NCBI GenBank assembly: GCA_002842205.1
Contig: PHCI01000013.1
Coordinates: 29,845-93,844, forward strand
Length of the DNA stretch: 64,000 nucleotides
Reading direction: 5' to 3'
Source of the DNA: Betaproteobacteria bacterium HGW-Betaproteobacteria-3
Lineage (GTDB): Bacteria; Pseudomonadota; Gammaproteobacteria; Burkholderiales; Burkholderiaceae_C
Position 1 is the first letter of the stretch. Each line of letters opens with the position of its first letter. The notes below the pieces were generated by a model that saw nothing but the letters and a program-made list of their open reading frames with translations, did no database searches and was not told where the DNA came from. Shown in pieces: positions 23,587 through 33,541 of the stretch. Made by a program: the position numbers and the translations under genes.

Positions 23587-23597
23587 GCGGCCGACGT

Positions 23598-24341
23598 TTA
23601 TTCGCGCCAGTGTTCGGCCACCCAGCCGGCCGGCTGAATAAAGCGAAAGCGCCGGTTGCGCCGCCCCGCCAGCGCGTCGGGCGGATTGCATTCGCCGTGG
23701 AAGATCACGATGCGCGCGCCGACCGGCACAAAGGGTGGGCGCCAGTAATTGGTGGGCCAACGTGGAATGCCGTGGTACTTGAAGCTGGGGCACCATTCGG
23801 CAGGCCAGTACTCAAGCTTGGCCTGGCGGTGCAAAAAGTCAGACAAGTAGGCCTGTTCGTTGCGGAATTTGCGGCGGATTTCGTCGAAATGCGTGCGGAA
23901 ATATGCCAGCACGTCCGGATGGGCGCCGATCTCGAAGCGGTACACGGACGAATTGCCGGTGATGCGCCAGGGACGTTTGTAGTCGTGGATGATCAGGAAC
24001 TTGCCGGGCACTTCAAAAAACGCGTCGAGGCTGCCGACCACCACCACGTCCACGTCCAGAAACAGCGCAGTGCCCTTGAGGCCATGCAGGTCGGCGGCAA
24101 ACGACACCAGCTTGGTCCAGCCGCGCTCCGGAATGCCCGGCGGCAAGTCCAGCGGCGGAATGGGAAGGCAGTCGACCTCGGGGCGGATGCCCTGGGCGTC
24201 GTCGGTCAGACAGACCATCCGGAAATCGCCGCTCAGATGGCGGCGCACCATGGCGTACAGGCGGTTGACGTACTCGGGCCCGTATTTGGTGCCCCATTTC
24301 ATGCAGATGACATTGCGCGGGGTCGCGCGGTCCGTCGCCAT
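23598..24341 (-). CDS. Putative glycosyltransferase (GT8-like)
   Basis: A 247-residue protein with a nucleotide-sugar transferase look. NVICMKWGTKYGPEYVNRLYAMV at the N-terminus and TALFLDVDVVVVGSLDAFF (a DxD metal and sugar-nucleotide motif) resemble GT8-type enzymes. The C-terminus ends IVIFHGECNPPDA, where the conserved His-Gly often coordinates the metal. ATG 24341 lies 7 bases past the yhbY stop; a TTG at 24356 would overlap yhbY. The target polysaccharide is unknown. Confidence 0.65.
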   Translation of the reverse strand: MATDRATPRNVICMKWGTKYGPEYVNRLYAMVRRHLSGDFRMVCLTDDAQGIRPEVDCLPIPPLDLPPGIPERGWTKLVSFAADLHGLKGTALFLDVDVVVVGSLDAFFEVPGKFLIIHDYKRPWRITGNSSVYRFEIGAHPDVLAYFRTHFDEIRRKFRNEQAYLSDFLHRQAKLEYWPAEWCPSFKYHGIPRWPTNYWRPPFVPVGARIVIFHGECNPPDALAGRRNRRFRFIQPAGWVAEHWRE

Positions 24342-24348
24342 CGTCGCC

Positions 24349-24822
24349 TCAGTCAAGGCGCCCCTTCTTCACGGACTTTTTCCTGGGCTTGGCGCGTTTG
24401 ACCTGGCCGCCTGGCGTGAGGCGCTGGTTGCCCAGCACCCGCAGGGTCTTGACTTCGGGGCGCTGGCCACCACGGCTGCTGTATTTGAGGACCTTGAAGT
24501 CGCGCGGGCCGGGCATGCGGTCTTCATCCACCGCCTTTTCCTTAGGGGCCTGGGGCCGCCACAGCACCAGCAGCTTGCCGATGTGCTGGATCGGCGCGGC
24601 GTTGAGGTCGTTGGCCAGGGTCTGGAACATCAGTTCGCGCGCGGCGCGGTCATCGCCAAGCACGCGGATCTTGATCAGGCCGTGGGCGTTCAGGGCGTGG
24701 TCGGCTTCCTTGCGGATGGCGGGGGTCAGGCCGTCGTTGCCGATCATGACCACCGGGTCGAGATGGTGCGCCTCGGCGCGGTGGACCTTGCGCTGGGCCG
24801 GAGTGAGCTGGATTTGGGGCAT
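24349..24822 (-). CDS. yhbY: YhbY/CRM-domain RNA-binding protein
   Basis: A 157-residue protein with an N-terminal CRS1-YhbY domain (about residues 1-97), [36 protein letters not shown], implicated in pre-50S ribosome maturation. [10 protein letters not shown] ends the domain, and a basic tail of about 60 residues follows ([16 protein letters not shown]). The start ATG 24822 matches the family N-terminus. It is divergent from rlmE, the usual rlmE/yhbY/ftsH neighbourhood. Confidence 0.93.
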   Translation of the reverse strand: MPQIQLTPAQRKVHRAEAHHLDPVVMIGNDGLTPAIRKEADHALNAHGLIKIRVLGDDRAARELMFQTLANDLNAAPIQHIGKLLVLWRPQAPKEKAVDEDRMPGPRDFKVLKYSSRGGQRPEVKTLRVLGNQRLTPGGQVKRAKPRKKSVKKGRLD

Positions 24823-24902
24823 GGCCGTATTATCGAGCCTTGCCCGGCCCTCTACCGTCATCGATGGTGCGATTGGCGCATCCGGCTGCGGCACAAGGCG
24901 TC

Positions 24903-25562
24903 ATGAAGGTCAAAACACAAAGCAAGAAGGTCAACAAGGCGTGGCTCAACGACCACGCCAACGACCCGTGGGTGAAACTCGCCAAAAAAGAGGGTTTTCG
25001 CGCGCGCGCCGCCTACAAGCTCAAGGAAATCGACGAAAGCCTGGGCCTGATCCGGCCCGGCCATGTGGTGGTCGATCTGGGGTCGACGCCGGGTGCCTGG
25101 AGCCAGTACGTGCGGCGCAAACTGTCGCCTTCGGGGGCTGCCGTGGGCGCGCTCAACGGGACCATCATCGCGCTCGATGTGCTGCCCATGGAGCCGGTGG
25201 AGGGCGTTGTTTTCCTGCAAGGTGATTTTCGCGAACCCGAGGTGCTGGCGCGGCTGGAAGACGCCCTGCAGGGTCGGCCGGTGGACGTGGTGGTGTCGGA
25301 CATGGCGCCCAACCTGTCGGGGGTGGAAGGGGTGGACGCCGCCCGTATTTCCCATCTGGTGGAGCTGGCGATCGATTTTGCCCGCATGCACCTCAAGCCT
25401 GAGGGTGCGCTGGTGGCCAAGGTGTTCCATGGCAGCGGCTACACCCAGCTGGTGCAGTTGTTCAAGGACACGTTTCGCGTGGTCAAGCCGGTCAAGCCCA
25501 AGGCGTCGCGGGACAAGTCGTCCGAGACGTTTCTTGTGGGCATCGGGCTCAAACCGCATTGA
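24903..25562 (+). CDS. rlmE: 23S rRNA (uridine-2'-O) methyltransferase
   Basis: A 219-residue FtsJ/RrmJ enzyme methylating U2552 of 23S r[18 protein letters not shown] is the SAM-binding loop, [12 protein letters not shown] holds the catalytic Asp, and [15 protein letters not shown] the catalytic Lys. The order rlmE-ftsH is the heat-shock ftsJ-ftsH arrangement. ATG 24903 was chosen; the longer frame from 24840 reaches into the yhbY start. Confidence 0.96.
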   Translation: MKVKTQSKKVNKAWLNDHANDPWVKLAKKEGFRARAAYKLKEIDESLGLIRPGHVVVDLGSTPGAWSQYVRRKLSPSGAAVGALNGTIIALDVLPMEPVEGVVFLQGDFREPEVLARLEDALQGRPVDVVVSDMAPNLSGVEGVDAARISHLVELAIDFARMHLKPEGALVAKVFHGSGYTQLVQLFKDTFRVVKPVKPKASRDKSSETFLVGIGLKPH

Positions 25563-25734
25563 ACGGTGGCCCTGTTGGCGTGATCTTCGTCAACGCGCCG
25601 GGCCTGCGGCGCAACAAACCCTTGCATACGCCGGGGCTGCTGCATGCAAAAACTGTCCCCGATGGCCTTGAAACGCCTAAAATGACTCGCAAGTAGCTTC
25701 TCATTCGCAGAAGTCATCGTTACTGGAGCCTCGC

Positions 25735-27651
25735 TTGAACAATCAGTGGTTCTCGAAAATTGCCGTCTGGCTCGTGATTGCCATGGTGCTGTTCACGGTT
25801 TTCAAACAGTTCGACACCCGTGGCGCCGCCGGTGCCGGGTATGTCGGCTATTCCGATTTCCTGGAAGAAGTCCGCAACAACCGCATCAAGACAGCCACCA
25901 TCCAGGAGGGCCAGGGCGGCACCGAGATCGTGGCCGTGACCAATGACGACCGCCGCATCCGCACGACCGCCACCTACCTGGACCGTGGCCTCGTAGGCGA
26001 CCTGATCGCCAACGATGTCAAGTTCGACGTCAAGCCGCGTGAAGAGGGCTCGCTGCTCATGACCCTGCTGGTCAGCTGGGGTCCGATGCTGCTGTTGATC
26101 GGTGTCTGGATCTACTTCATGCGCCAGATGCAGGGCGGCGGCAAAGGGGGCGCGTTCAGCTTTGGCAAGTCAAAGGCGCGCTTGCTCGACGAAAGCGCCA
26201 ACACGGTGACCTTTGCCGACGTGGCCGGTTGCGACGAGGCCAAGGAAGAAGTCAAGGAAGTCGTCGATTTCCTCAAGGACCCACAAAAATTCCAGAAACT
26301 GGGCGGCCGCATTCCCCGTGGCCTGCTGCTGGTGGGCCCTCCGGGCACCGGCAAGACGCTATTGGCCAAGGGCATTGCGGGCGAAGCCAAGGTGCCGTTC
26401 TTCAGCATCTCGGGCTCGGACTTCGTGGAGATGTTCGTCGGCGTGGGGGCATCCCGCGTGCGCGACATGTTCGACAACGCCAAGAAAAACGCGCCGTGCA
26501 TCATCTTCATTGATGAAATAGACGCCGTGGGCCGTCAGCGCGGCGCGGGCCTGGGCGGTGGCAACGACGAACGTGAGCAGACGCTCAACCAGATGCTGGT
26601 CGAGATGGACGGGTTCGACACCAACGCCGGTGTCATTGTGGTGGCGGCCACCAACCGGCCGGACATACTGGATGCGGCGCTGCTGCGCCCCGGCCGCTTT
26701 GACCGCCAGGTCTATGTGACGTTGCCCGACATCCGAGGCCGCGAGCAGATTCTCAACGTGCACATGCGCAAGATCCCCATCGGTCAGGACGTGGCTCCCG
26801 CAATCATCGCGCGCGGCACTCCCGGCATGAGCGGCGCTGATCTGGCCAACCTTTGCAACGAGGCGGCCCTCATGGCCGCACGCCGCAACGCGCGCGTGGT
26901 CGAAATGGTCGACTTCGAAAAGGCCAAGGACAAGATCCTCATGGGCCCCGAGCGCAAGAGCATGGTCATGCCCGAGGAAGAGCGCCGCAACACGGCTTAC
27001 CACGAGTCGGGCCACGCGCTGATCGGCAAGCTGCTGCCCAAGTGCGACCCGGTGCACAAGGTCACCATCATTCCGCGCGGCCGCGCGCTCGGCGTGACCA
27101 TGAGCCTGCCGGCGCAGGACCGCTACAGCTACGACAAGGACTACATGCTGAACCAGATCAGCATGCTGTTTGGTGGCCGTATCGCCGAAGAAGTGTTCAT
27201 GCACCAGATGACCACGGGCGCCAGCAACGATTTCGAGCGCGCCACCACCATCGCCCGCGACATGGTCATGCGCTATGGCATGACCGACGCGCTCGGCCCC
27301 ATGGTGTACGCAGAGAACGAGGGTGAGGTTTTCCTGGGCCGCTCGGTCACCAAGACCACCAACATGAGCGAGTCCACCATGAAAAAGGTGGATGACGAAG
27401 TGCGCAAGATCATCGACGGGCAGTACGCGCTGGCGCGCAAGCTCATCGAGGAAAACAGCGACAAGATGCATGCGATGGCCAAGGCCCTGCTGGAATGGGA
27501 AACCATCGATTCCGAACAGCTTGACGACATCATGGCCGGGCGTGAGCCGCGCCCCCCCAAGGACTGGTCGCCGCGGATTCCGCCGTCGGGCAGCGGTGGT
27601 GACGGCGGGGCCCCGGCGGTCAAGCCTGACCCGACGCCCAACGCTGCCTGA
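25735..27651 (+). CDS. ftsH: ATP-dependent zinc metalloprotease FtsH
   Basis: A 638-residue inner-membrane AAA+ protease. The start is TTG 25735 ([16 protein letters not shown] is the first membrane segment), with GGAG 7 bases upstream; a second membrane segment is at about residues 100-122. Walker A is GPPGTGKT (about 205-212), Walker [12 protein letters not shown], and HESGH (about 422-426) binds zinc. The flexible C-terminus is Pro/Gly-rich. The 172-base upstream gap holds CTTGAAA (25668) and TAAAAT (25678), but no full promoter. Confidence 0.97.
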   Translation: MNNQWFSKIAVWLVIAMVLFTVFKQFDTRGAAGAGYVGYSDFLEEVRNNRIKTATIQEGQGGTEIVAVTNDDRRIRTTATYLDRGLVGDLIANDVKFDVKPREEGSLLMTLLVSWGPMLLLIGVWIYFMRQMQGGGKGGAFSFGKSKARLLDESANTVTFADVAGCDEAKEEVKEVVDFLKDPQKFQKLGGRIPRGLLLVGPPGTGKTLLAKGIAGEAKVPFFSISGSDFVEMFVGVGASRVRDMFDNAKKNAPCIIFIDEIDAVGRQRGAGLGGGNDEREQTLNQMLVEMDGFDTNAGVIVVAATNRPDILDAALLRPGRFDRQVYVTLPDIRGREQILNVHMRKIPIGQDVAPAIIARGTPGMSGADLANLCNEAALMAARRNARVVEMVDFEKAKDKILMGPERKSMVMPEEERRNTAYHESGHALIGKLLPKCDPVHKVTIIPRGRALGVTMSLPAQDRYSYDKDYMLNQISMLFGGRIAEEVFMHQMTTGASNDFERATTIARDMVMRYGMTDALGPMVYAENEGEVFLGRSVTKTTNMSESTMKKVDDEVRKIIDGQYALARKLIEENSDKMHAMAKALLEWETIDSEQLDDIMAGREPRPPKDWSPRIPPSGSGGDGGAPAVKPDPTPNAA

Positions 27652-27764
27652 GGCTGCTTGGCCTGGTGGCCCGGTGACAGCGCGCAATCAGCGGCACGGT
27701 GTCGACGCCATGAACAGGATGGACGGCTTGTAGCGATCCGGAGACCATCAGCGCCATTCACTCT

Positions 27765-27782
27765 GCGGGGCTTCGGCCCCGC
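27765..27782 (+). terminator. Strong UUCG hairpin between ftsH and folP
   Basis: GCGGGGC and GCCCCGC close a TTCG tetraloop, followed by TTGCATTT. It ends 14 bases before folP, so it may be an ftsH terminator or an attenuating stem near the folP start. Confidence 0.55.
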
Positions 27783-27796
27783 TTGCATTTCTCAGC

Positions 27797-28639
27797 ATGA
27801 TCTGGCAAACCTCGCGTTTCAACATTGATCTGGCCCGACCGCAGGTCATGGGCATCGTCAACGTCACGCCGGATTCGTTTTCTGACGGCGGGCAGCATGC
27901 CTCGACCGCCGCTGCACTTGCGCATTGCGAGCGCCTGTTGATGGACGGTGCAGACATTCTGGACATTGGCGGCGAGTCCACCCGGCCTGGCGCCGTGCCC
28001 CTGCCGCTGGACGAGGAGTTGGCGCGGCTGCTGCCGGTGGTGCGCGGGGCGGTGCAACTGGGGGTGCCCGTTTCGGTCGACAGCTACAAGCCCGTCGTGA
28101 TGCAGGCCATGCTGGACCTCGGGGCGGACATCGTCAATGACATCTGGGCCTTGCGCCAGCCGGGTGCGGCTGCGGTGGTGGCCGGGCACCCGGGTTGTGG
28201 GGTCTGCCTCATGCACATGCACGGCGAGCCCAGAACCATGCAGCTGCAGACCATGACAGGCGATGTGGTGCCGCAGGTGCGGGATTTTCTTGTCACCGCG
28301 GCAACAGCGCTGCAGGCCCAGGGTGTAGCCGCCGGGCGTATCGTGATGGACCCGGGCATTGGATTCGGCAAATCCGTTGCGCAGAATTTTGCCCTGCTGG
28401 CGCGGCAGGAGGAACTGGTCGCGGCAGGGTATCCTTTGCTGGCGGGGTGGTCGCGCAAATCATCACTCGCGGCCGTCGCGGCCGTGCCGGCGATGGCCGA
28501 CCGCATGGTGCCGAGCGTGGCCGCGGCCCTGCTGGCCGTGCAGCGTGGTGCCTGTGTCGTGCGTGTGCACGACGTGCGCGAGACCGTGCAGGCGCTTCAG
28601 GTGCTGGCTGCGGTGAACGCCACCCGTGGGGAGAATTAA
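27797..28639 (+). CDS. folP: Dihydropteroate synthase
   Basis: A 280-residue TIM-barrel enzyme joining p-aminobenzoate to the pterin, the sulfonamide target. MGIVNVTPDSFSDGG, DIGGESTRPGA and MDPGIGFGK are the pterin and pABA loops, and GWSRKSSL has the conserved Lys and Arg region. The ftsH-folP-glmM order is the common gammaproteobacterial and betaproteobacterial one. Confidence 0.97.
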   Translation: MIWQTSRFNIDLARPQVMGIVNVTPDSFSDGGQHASTAAALAHCERLLMDGADILDIGGESTRPGAVPLPLDEELARLLPVVRGAVQLGVPVSVDSYKPVVMQAMLDLGADIVNDIWALRQPGAAAVVAGHPGCGVCLMHMHGEPRTMQLQTMTGDVVPQVRDFLVTAATALQAQGVAAGRIVMDPGIGFGKSVAQNFALLARQEELVAAGYPLLAGWSRKSSLAAVAAVPAMADRMVPSVAAALLAVQRGACVVRVHDVRETVQALQVLAAVNATRGEN

Positions 28640-28672
28640 ATCGATAGCAGAAAATCAAGGAAGGGTGAGGGA

Positions 28673-30007
28673 ATGACACGAAAATACTTTGGGACTGACG
28701 GCATCCGCGGCACCGTGGGGCAAGCGCCGATCACGCCCGACTTTGTGCTGCGGCTGGCGCACGCCGTGGGCCGTGTACTCAAGCGCACCCAGGCGCGGCC
28801 GACCGTGTTGATCGGCAAGGACACCCGCATTTCGGGCTACATGCTGGAGAGCGCGCTGGAGTCGGGCTTCAATTCGGCGGGGGTTGATGTGGTGCTGCTC
28901 GGGCCGCTGCCGACGCCCGGGGTGGCGTATCTCACGCGGGCGCAGCGCGCCAGCCTGGGGGTGGTGATCAGCGCCAGCCACAACGCGTTTCCCGACAACG
29001 GGATCAAGTTTTTCAGCGCCAAAGGCACCAAGCTCAGCGACGAATGGGAGCAGGCGGTAGAGGATGCGCTGCAAGAGGCTCCGGTGTGGGCAGACTCCGC
29101 CAATCTGGGCAAGACGCGGCGGCTCGACGATGCCGCAGGCCGGTACATCGAGTTTTGCAAAAGCACCTTCGCCTCCGACCTCACGCTGCGTGGCATGAAA
29201 ATCGTCGTGGACGCAGCGCATGGCGCCGCGTATCACGTTGCGCCCACGGTGTTTCACGAGCTGGGCGCCGAAGTGGTGGCCATCGGCTGCGCGCCCGATG
29301 GGCTGAACATCAATGACCATGTCGGGGCGACCCATCCGCAAACGCTGGTCGACGCCGTCAAGGCGCACAAGGCCGATTACGGCATCGCGCTGGACGGTGA
29401 CGCCGACCGGCTGCAAATGGTGGATGCGACCGGGCGGCTCTACAACGGCGATGAACTGCTGTATCTGCTGGCCGATGACCGGCTCGGGCGCGACGAGCAC
29501 GTGCCCGGCGTGGTGGGCACGCTCATGACCAACATGGCGGTAGAACTGGCGCTGCAGGCCAAGGGCGTGAAGTTTGTGCGTGCCAAGGTGGGCGACCGGT
29601 ATGTGCTGGAGGCGCTGGACCAGCACCGCTGGCTCCTGGGTGGCGAAGGCTCGGGTCACCTGCTGGTGCTCGACAAGCACACCACCGGCGATGGCCTCAT
29701 CAGCGCATTGCAGGTCCTGCAGGCCTGTGCCCGAAGCGGCATGACCCTGGCCGAACTCCTCAAGGCCGTGACCTTGTTCCCGCAGGTGCTCATCAATGTG
29801 CGGGTGCAACCTGGTTTTGACTGGAAGGCCAATGCGCGCCTCGCCACCGAGATGAAGGCGGTGGAGGCCGAGCTGGGGCAGGGTGGACGGCTCCTGATCC
29901 GCGCCAGCGGAACCGAGCCCCTGTTGCGCGTGATGGTCGAAGCGCGCGACGCCACGCAGGCGCAGGCCTGCGCCCGGCGCCTGGCCGACATCGCGAGCGC
30001 GGGCTGA
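28673..30007 (+). CDS. glmM: Phosphoglucosamine mutase
   Basis: A 444-residue mutase converting glucosamine-6-P to glucosamine-1-P for peptidoglycan and [15 protein letters not shown] gives active-site Ser102, LDGDADRLQ the metal loop, and [15 protein letters not shown] the phosphate-binding C-terminal loop. It ends in a TGATG overlap with the GNAT gene. Confidence 0.97.
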   Translation: MTRKYFGTDGIRGTVGQAPITPDFVLRLAHAVGRVLKRTQARPTVLIGKDTRISGYMLESALESGFNSAGVDVVLLGPLPTPGVAYLTRAQRASLGVVISASHNAFPDNGIKFFSAKGTKLSDEWEQAVEDALQEAPVWADSANLGKTRRLDDAAGRYIEFCKSTFASDLTLRGMKIVVDAAHGAAYHVAPTVFHELGAEVVAIGCAPDGLNINDHVGATHPQTLVDAVKAHKADYGIALDGDADRLQMVDATGRLYNGDELLYLLADDRLGRDEHVPGVVGTLMTNMAVELALQAKGVKFVRAKVGDRYVLEALDQHRWLLGGEGSGHLLVLDKHTTGDGLISALQVLQACARSGMTLAELLKAVTLFPQVLINVRVQPGFDWKANARLATEMKAVEAELGQGGRLLIRASGTEPLLRVMVEARDATQAQACARRLADIASAG

Positions 30008-30489
30008 TGTTGCAAATTGTCACGGCCGACTGGGCCCAGCCCGAACACGCCCGGGCCGTTGTGACCCTGCTTGACGCTTATGCGAGCGATCCGGCGGGTG
30101 GCGGCGAGGGGCTGAGCCCGTTCACCCGCGACAACCTGGTGCGTGAGCTGGCGGCGCGCCCGCAGGCCTTCAGTGTGCTGGCGTTGGATGGCGATCTCCC
30201 GGTGGGGCTGGTCAATTGTTTTGAGGGGTTTTCCACCTTTGCCTGCCGTCCGCTGGTGAATGTGCACGACGTGGTGGTGCTTGGCCACCATCGCGGCCAG
30301 CGCATCGGCGAGAAAATGCTGGCGCATGTGGAGCAGATGGCGCGCGCACGCGGGGCCTGCAAGCTGACCCTGGAGGTGTTGTCCGGCAACCGCAGTGCGG
30401 GGCGGCTGTATGAACGGGTCGGTTTCGCGGCCTACCAGCTCGATCCGGCGTTGGGGCAGGCGCAATTTCTGCAAAAATGGCTGGATTGA
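30007..30489 (+). CDS. GNAT-family N-acetyltransferase
   Basis: A 160-residue acetyltransferase of unknown substrate. The acetyl-CoA loop is in VVVLGHHRGQRIGEKMLAHVEQ (R/Q-x-x-G-x-G type), and the C-terminal LEVLSGNRSAGRLYERVGFAAYQLDP is the usual GNAT strand-helix ending. Translationally coupled to glmM. No further specificity can be read. Confidence 0.85.
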   Translation: MLQIVTADWAQPEHARAVVTLLDAYASDPAGGGEGLSPFTRDNLVRELAARPQAFSVLALDGDLPVGLVNCFEGFSTFACRPLVNVHDVVVLGHHRGQRIGEKMLAHVEQMARARGACKLTLEVLSGNRSAGRLYERVGFAAYQLDPALGQAQFLQKWLD

Positions 30490-30518
30490 CAGGTTGAGGC
30501 TTGATCAATCCTTTTTTT

Positions 30519-30547
30519 GTAGCAAACTATGTCTATTCGACGGGGGT
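30519..30547 (-). repeat. Dispersed 29-bp core repeat, copy 5 (intergenic)
   Basis: On the minus strand the core reads ACCCCCGTCGAATAG to GTTTGCTAC. It lies 30 bases after the GNAT stop, at the edge of the A/T-rich region upstream of the cytochrome gene. In the frame used by genic copies this one has a TAG stop. Confidence 0.8.
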
Positions 30548-30741
30548 TTGCAACATTTTTCACTAACTTTTCGATGAAAGTAAACTTTTGGAAGATTCCT
30601 CACTCCAAGTGTGGATTCCGGCAAAAATTCAATTTATTTTGTCTGGCATCAAAATAGTTGTAATGAATTCATGATTTTCACGTCCAACCCCATTGGGCTA
30701 GCTTTGTCCAATCGATTGACCCATCCACCGAGGAGATTTGA

Positions 30742-31482
30742 ATGAACCCATCCCACACCGCCACCCGTTCCGCATTGCTGGCCACCCTGATGGGGCTGGC
30801 ACTGGCCGCACCCGCCGCTTTTGCCCAGAATCCCTGCGCCGCCAAGAACCCTTGCGCTGCGAAAAAAGCCAATCCCTGCGCTGCCAAGAACCCCTGCGCT
30901 GCCAAGAACCCCTGCGCTGCCAAGAACCCGTGTGCTGCGAAGAACCCGTGTGCTGCGAAGAATCCTTGCGGTGCGAAGAACCCCTGCGGCGCCAATCCCT
31001 GCGCGGCCAAGGTGGACCCCAAGCTCGTGACGCGCCCCAAGGGCACCAAGCTGGCCAAGGGCAACCATGCCGAGCTGGTTGCGGAGGGCAAGAAACTGTG
31101 GAATGACACCACGCTGTCGACCAATGGCTTGTCGTGCAACACCTGCCACAACAACGGCGCCGCCTTCAACAACACCTTTGCCAAGGCCTACCCGCACTTC
31201 GTGCAGATGGCCGCTGACCAGGGTGGTTTCAAGAAAATCTCGCTCGACGAAATGAACCAGTTCTGCCTGGTCGTTCCGATGGCTTCCAAGCCGCTGGGCT
31301 GGGAGTCCAAGGAGCTCGCTGCATTGACCGCCTACACGGCCGAAGTGCAGAAATCGTTCAAGCCCACCAAGGGCGCGGCCAAGAGCAACCCGTGCGGTGC
31401 CAAGAATCCCTGCGGCGCCAAGAACCCTTGCGCCGCCAAGAATCCCTGCGCAGCGAAAAACCCCTGCGCCGCCAAGAAGTAA
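30742..31482 (+). CDS. Secreted c-type cytochrome with flanking NPC(A/G)AK hexapeptide repeats
   Basis: A 246-residue exported protein. A Sec signal peptide ends near AAFAQ (residue 29). Residues 30-90 hold ten Asn-Pro-Cys units, mostly NPCAAK. A single-haem cytochrome c domain follows (about 91-210) with CNTCH at residues 132-136 and a likely axial Met in VVPMASKPLGW, ending in the class I helix ELAALTAYTAEVQ. Residues 216-245 carry five more units. The mature protein has 18 cysteines. It has its own strong terminator and lies beside a His-rich protein. The repeats probably bind metal or anchor the domain; that role is inference. Confidence 0.8.
   Translation: MNPSHTATRSALLATLMGLALAAPAAFAQNPCAAKNPCAAKKANPCAAKNPCAAKNPCAAKNPCAAKNPCAAKNPCGAKNPCGANPCAAKVDPKLVTRPKGTKLAKGNHAELVAEGKKLWNDTTLSTNGLSCNTCHNNGAAFNNTFAKAYPHFVQMAADQGGFKKISLDEMNQFCLVVPMASKPLGWESKELAALTAYTAEVQKSFKPTKGAAKSNPCGAKNPCGAKNPCAAKNPCAAKNPCAAKK
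30829..31011 (+). repeat. 18-bp tandem coding repeat, N-terminal block
   Basis: Imperfect 18-bp units encoding NPCAAK or NPCGAK, ten Asn-Pro-Cys motifs in all, with one Lys-Ala insertion and one shortened unit. Synonymous differences between units show they are not all recent copies. Confidence 0.95.
31387..31476 (+). repeat. 18-bp tandem coding repeat, C-terminal block
   Basis: Five uninterrupted 18-bp units encoding NPCGAK twice and then NPCAAK three times, directly before the stop. Confidence 0.95.
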
Positions 31483-31492
31483 GCATTGCGCA

Positions 31493-31510
31493 GATGCCCG
31501 GTCGGGCATC
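31493..31510 (+). terminator. Short hairpin after the cytochrome gene
   Basis: GATGCCC and GGGCATC form a perfect 7-bp stem with a 4-base loop, just ahead of the main terminator. Confidence 0.45.
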
Positions 31511-31516
31511 TCCTCC

Positions 31517-31550
31517 AAAGGCCGTAGCGCATGGCGCTGCGGCCTTTTTT
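31517..31550 (+). terminator. Intrinsic terminator of the cytochrome gene
   Basis: A 14-bp stem (AAAGGCCGTAGCGC with its complement, one G-U pair), 3-base loop and six T. Strong rho-independent terminator. Confidence 0.92.
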
Positions 31551-31729
31551 CATGCTTGCCTGACCCGGGCGTGCGGTGCCAGACGGCACGACATGGCTTG
31601 GCATGATGCAAAAAACAGCACGTCTTCTGCGCCCATGAAACGCCCCCTCCGAGGACCGGATATTTTGATGGCATCATTGCCACCCGGAAATGGCATCCGC
31701 GACCAGCAACCGGCAATCGGGCACGCATC

Positions 31730-32467
31730 ATGACCTCAGCGTCTTCACCCTCCTATCTCATCCAACCGTTTCTGGAACCTTTGGGTGTCGATGAATTGCT
31801 CGCCATGCTGGCCGCGGGCGAGGACATCCTTGAGTGCTACCGCGTTCTCGCCAAAGGAGAGATCAACATCGTGGGAGAGATGCTGCGCGGGCAGGGCGAG
31901 TTCATCGAGTTGAACCATTACCCCGATGACGACGTGTTTGACCGCGAGAGTCACTCGCAGTACTACTACCACGCCCACCGCGGCATGGACGGCGAGCACG
32001 GTCATTTTCATACCTTTGTCCGGCCGGGCGGCATGCCCGAGGGCATGCGGCCGATCACCGCCAAGACCACCGAACCCTGGCCGACCGGTGCGGATGCCTT
32101 GTCGCATCTGGTGGCGATCTCGATGGACGACTACGGCTTTCCCATCGGCCTGTTCACCACCAACCGCTGGGTGACCGGTGAAGCCTGGTACGCCGCCACC
32201 GATGCGGTCCGCCTGCTGCACCAATTCCAGGTCGACCACGCCGCCCCGTCGTGGCCGGTCAACCGCTGGATCAGCGCGATGTTTGTACTGTTCCGCCCGC
32301 AAATGGCGGCCCTGATCGAGGCGCGCGACCTGGCCGTGACTCAGTGGGCTGAGAAATATCCGCGCAAGGATGTGTTTGAAGACCGCAAGCTCGACATCAC
32401 GAGCCAGTTGCCGATCTCGGTGGATGCCCAGATGTCCGCCATCAGGGCCCGGCTGGAACAGGGCTGA
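31730..32467 (+). CDS. Conserved hypothetical protein with His/Asp/Tyr-rich cluster (DUF6969-like)
   Basis: A 245-residue soluble protein with no signal peptide. Its most striking part, about residues 64-100, runs HYPDDDVFDRESHSQYYYHAHRG and then EHGHFHTF, with seven His and several acids, resembling a cupin-like or other metal site. A second conserved part is WYAATDAVRLLHQFQVDHAAPSWPVNRWISAM. I associate this pattern with DUF6969, from memory and unverified. It follows the Cys-repeat cytochrome in the same direction but behind a strong terminator, so it probably has its own promoter. Function unknown. Confidence 0.55.
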   Translation: MTSASSPSYLIQPFLEPLGVDELLAMLAAGEDILECYRVLAKGEINIVGEMLRGQGEFIELNHYPDDDVFDRESHSQYYYHAHRGMDGEHGHFHTFVRPGGMPEGMRPITAKTTEPWPTGADALSHLVAISMDDYGFPIGLFTTNRWVTGEAWYAATDAVRLLHQFQVDHAAPSWPVNRWISAMFVLFRPQMAALIEARDLAVTQWAEKYPRKDVFEDRKLDITSQLPISVDAQMSAIRARLEQG

Positions 32468-32506
32468 CGTCGGGTTTTCCTTGGGTGCGTTGCGCGGGCG
32501 CGCAGG

Positions 32507-33541
32507 TCAGGCGACGCGACTTGGGGTGGTAAACCAACCCTGGGTGCGGTTGACGATCGCCACCAGCGACAGCATCACCGGCACTTCCACCAGCACGCCC
32601 ACCACCGTGGCGAGGGCTGCCCCCGAGTTCAGGCCGAACAGCGATATGGCGACCGCCACCGCCAGTTCGAAGAAGTTGGAGGTGCCGATCAGGCAGGCCG
32701 GCCCCGCGATGTTGTGCGGCAACTTCAAGGCTTTGGCGCCGAGGTAAGAGACGATGAAAATGCCGTAGCTCTGCACGATCAGCGGCACGGCGATCATGGC
32801 AATCACCAGGGGCTTGGCCACGATGGTTTCGGCCTGAAATCCGAACAGCAGCACGACCGTGGCAATCAGCCCGACAATGGACCAGGGCTTGAGCACCGCC
32901 ACAAAATCCTCAACCGCATGCCCGGACCGGCGCATCAGAAAGTGGCGCGTGACCATGCCGGCGGCCAACGGCAGAACGACATACAGCACCGTGGACAGCA
33001 CCAGCGTCTCCCATGGCACCGTGACGTTGGTCACACCCAGCAAAAAGGCCGCAATGGGCGCAAAGGCCACCACCATGATGAGGTCGTTGATCGACACCTG
33101 CACCAGCGTGTAGTTGGCGTCACCCTTGACCAGTTGGCTCCATACGAACACCATGGCCGTGCACGGCGCCACGCCCAGCAGGATCATGCCGGCGATGTAT
33201 TCGCTGGCCGACTTCGGGTCGACCCACGGTGCAAACACATGCTGAAAAAACAGCACGCCGAGGGCCGCCATCGTGAATGGCTTGATGAGCCAGTTCACCA
33301 CCAGCGTCAGCATCAGGCCTCTGGGTTTTTTGCCCACGTCTTTCACGGCCGACCAGTCGATCTGGATCATCATCGGGTAAATCATCACCCAGATGAACAC
33401 GGCCACCACCAGGTTGACATGCGCCCATTCCAGCCGCGCCACCGCCTGAAACACCGACGGCATCGCCAGCCCCAGAATCACGCCGCCAAGGATTGCCAGC
33501 CCGACCCAAAGCGTCAGGTATCGCTCAAAACGGCCCATCAT
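32507..33541 (-). CDS. acr3: ACR3-family arsenite efflux transporter
   Basis: A 344-residue, ten-segment inner-membrane carrier expelling arsenite using the proton gradient. [15 protein letters not shown] contains the conserved Cys required in this family, and [23 protein letters not shown] is the conserved ninth/tenth segment pattern. It is the third gene of arsR-arsC-acr3; its ATG overlaps the arsC stop by four bases. Some databases call this arsB, though the protein is the ACR3 type. Confidence 0.94.
   Translation of the reverse strand: MMGRFERYLTLWVGLAILGGVILGLAMPSVFQAVARLEWAHVNLVVAVFIWVMIYPMMIQIDWSAVKDVGKKPRGLMLTLVVNWLIKPFTMAALGVLFFQHVFAPWVDPKSASEYIAGMILLGVAPCTAMVFVWSQLVKGDANYTLVQVSINDLIMVVAFAPIAAFLLGVTNVTVPWETLVLSTVLYVVLPLAAGMVTRHFLMRRSGHAVEDFVAVLKPWSIVGLIATVVLLFGFQAETIVAKPLVIAMIAVPLIVQSYGIFIVSYLGAKALKLPHNIAGPACLIGTSNFFELAVAVAISLFGLNSGAALATVVGVLVEVPVMLSLVAIVNRTQGWFTTPSRVA

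Noticed and set aside
25668..25690. Heat-shock (sigma-32) promoter before ftsH from CTTGAAA
   Set aside because: The -35 is perfect, but no CCCATnT-like -10 follows at 11-16 bases.
30829..31476. CRISPR-like or non-coding tandem array
   Set aside because: The 18-bp units are in frame, vary at synonymous positions and lack spacers; they code for the NPCAAK peptide.
30742..32467. Ribosomally made, enzymatically modified metallophore cluster
   Set aside because: No DUF692/MNIO-type oxidase, partner protein or exporter is adjacent, and the neighbour is not a recognisable modifying enzyme.
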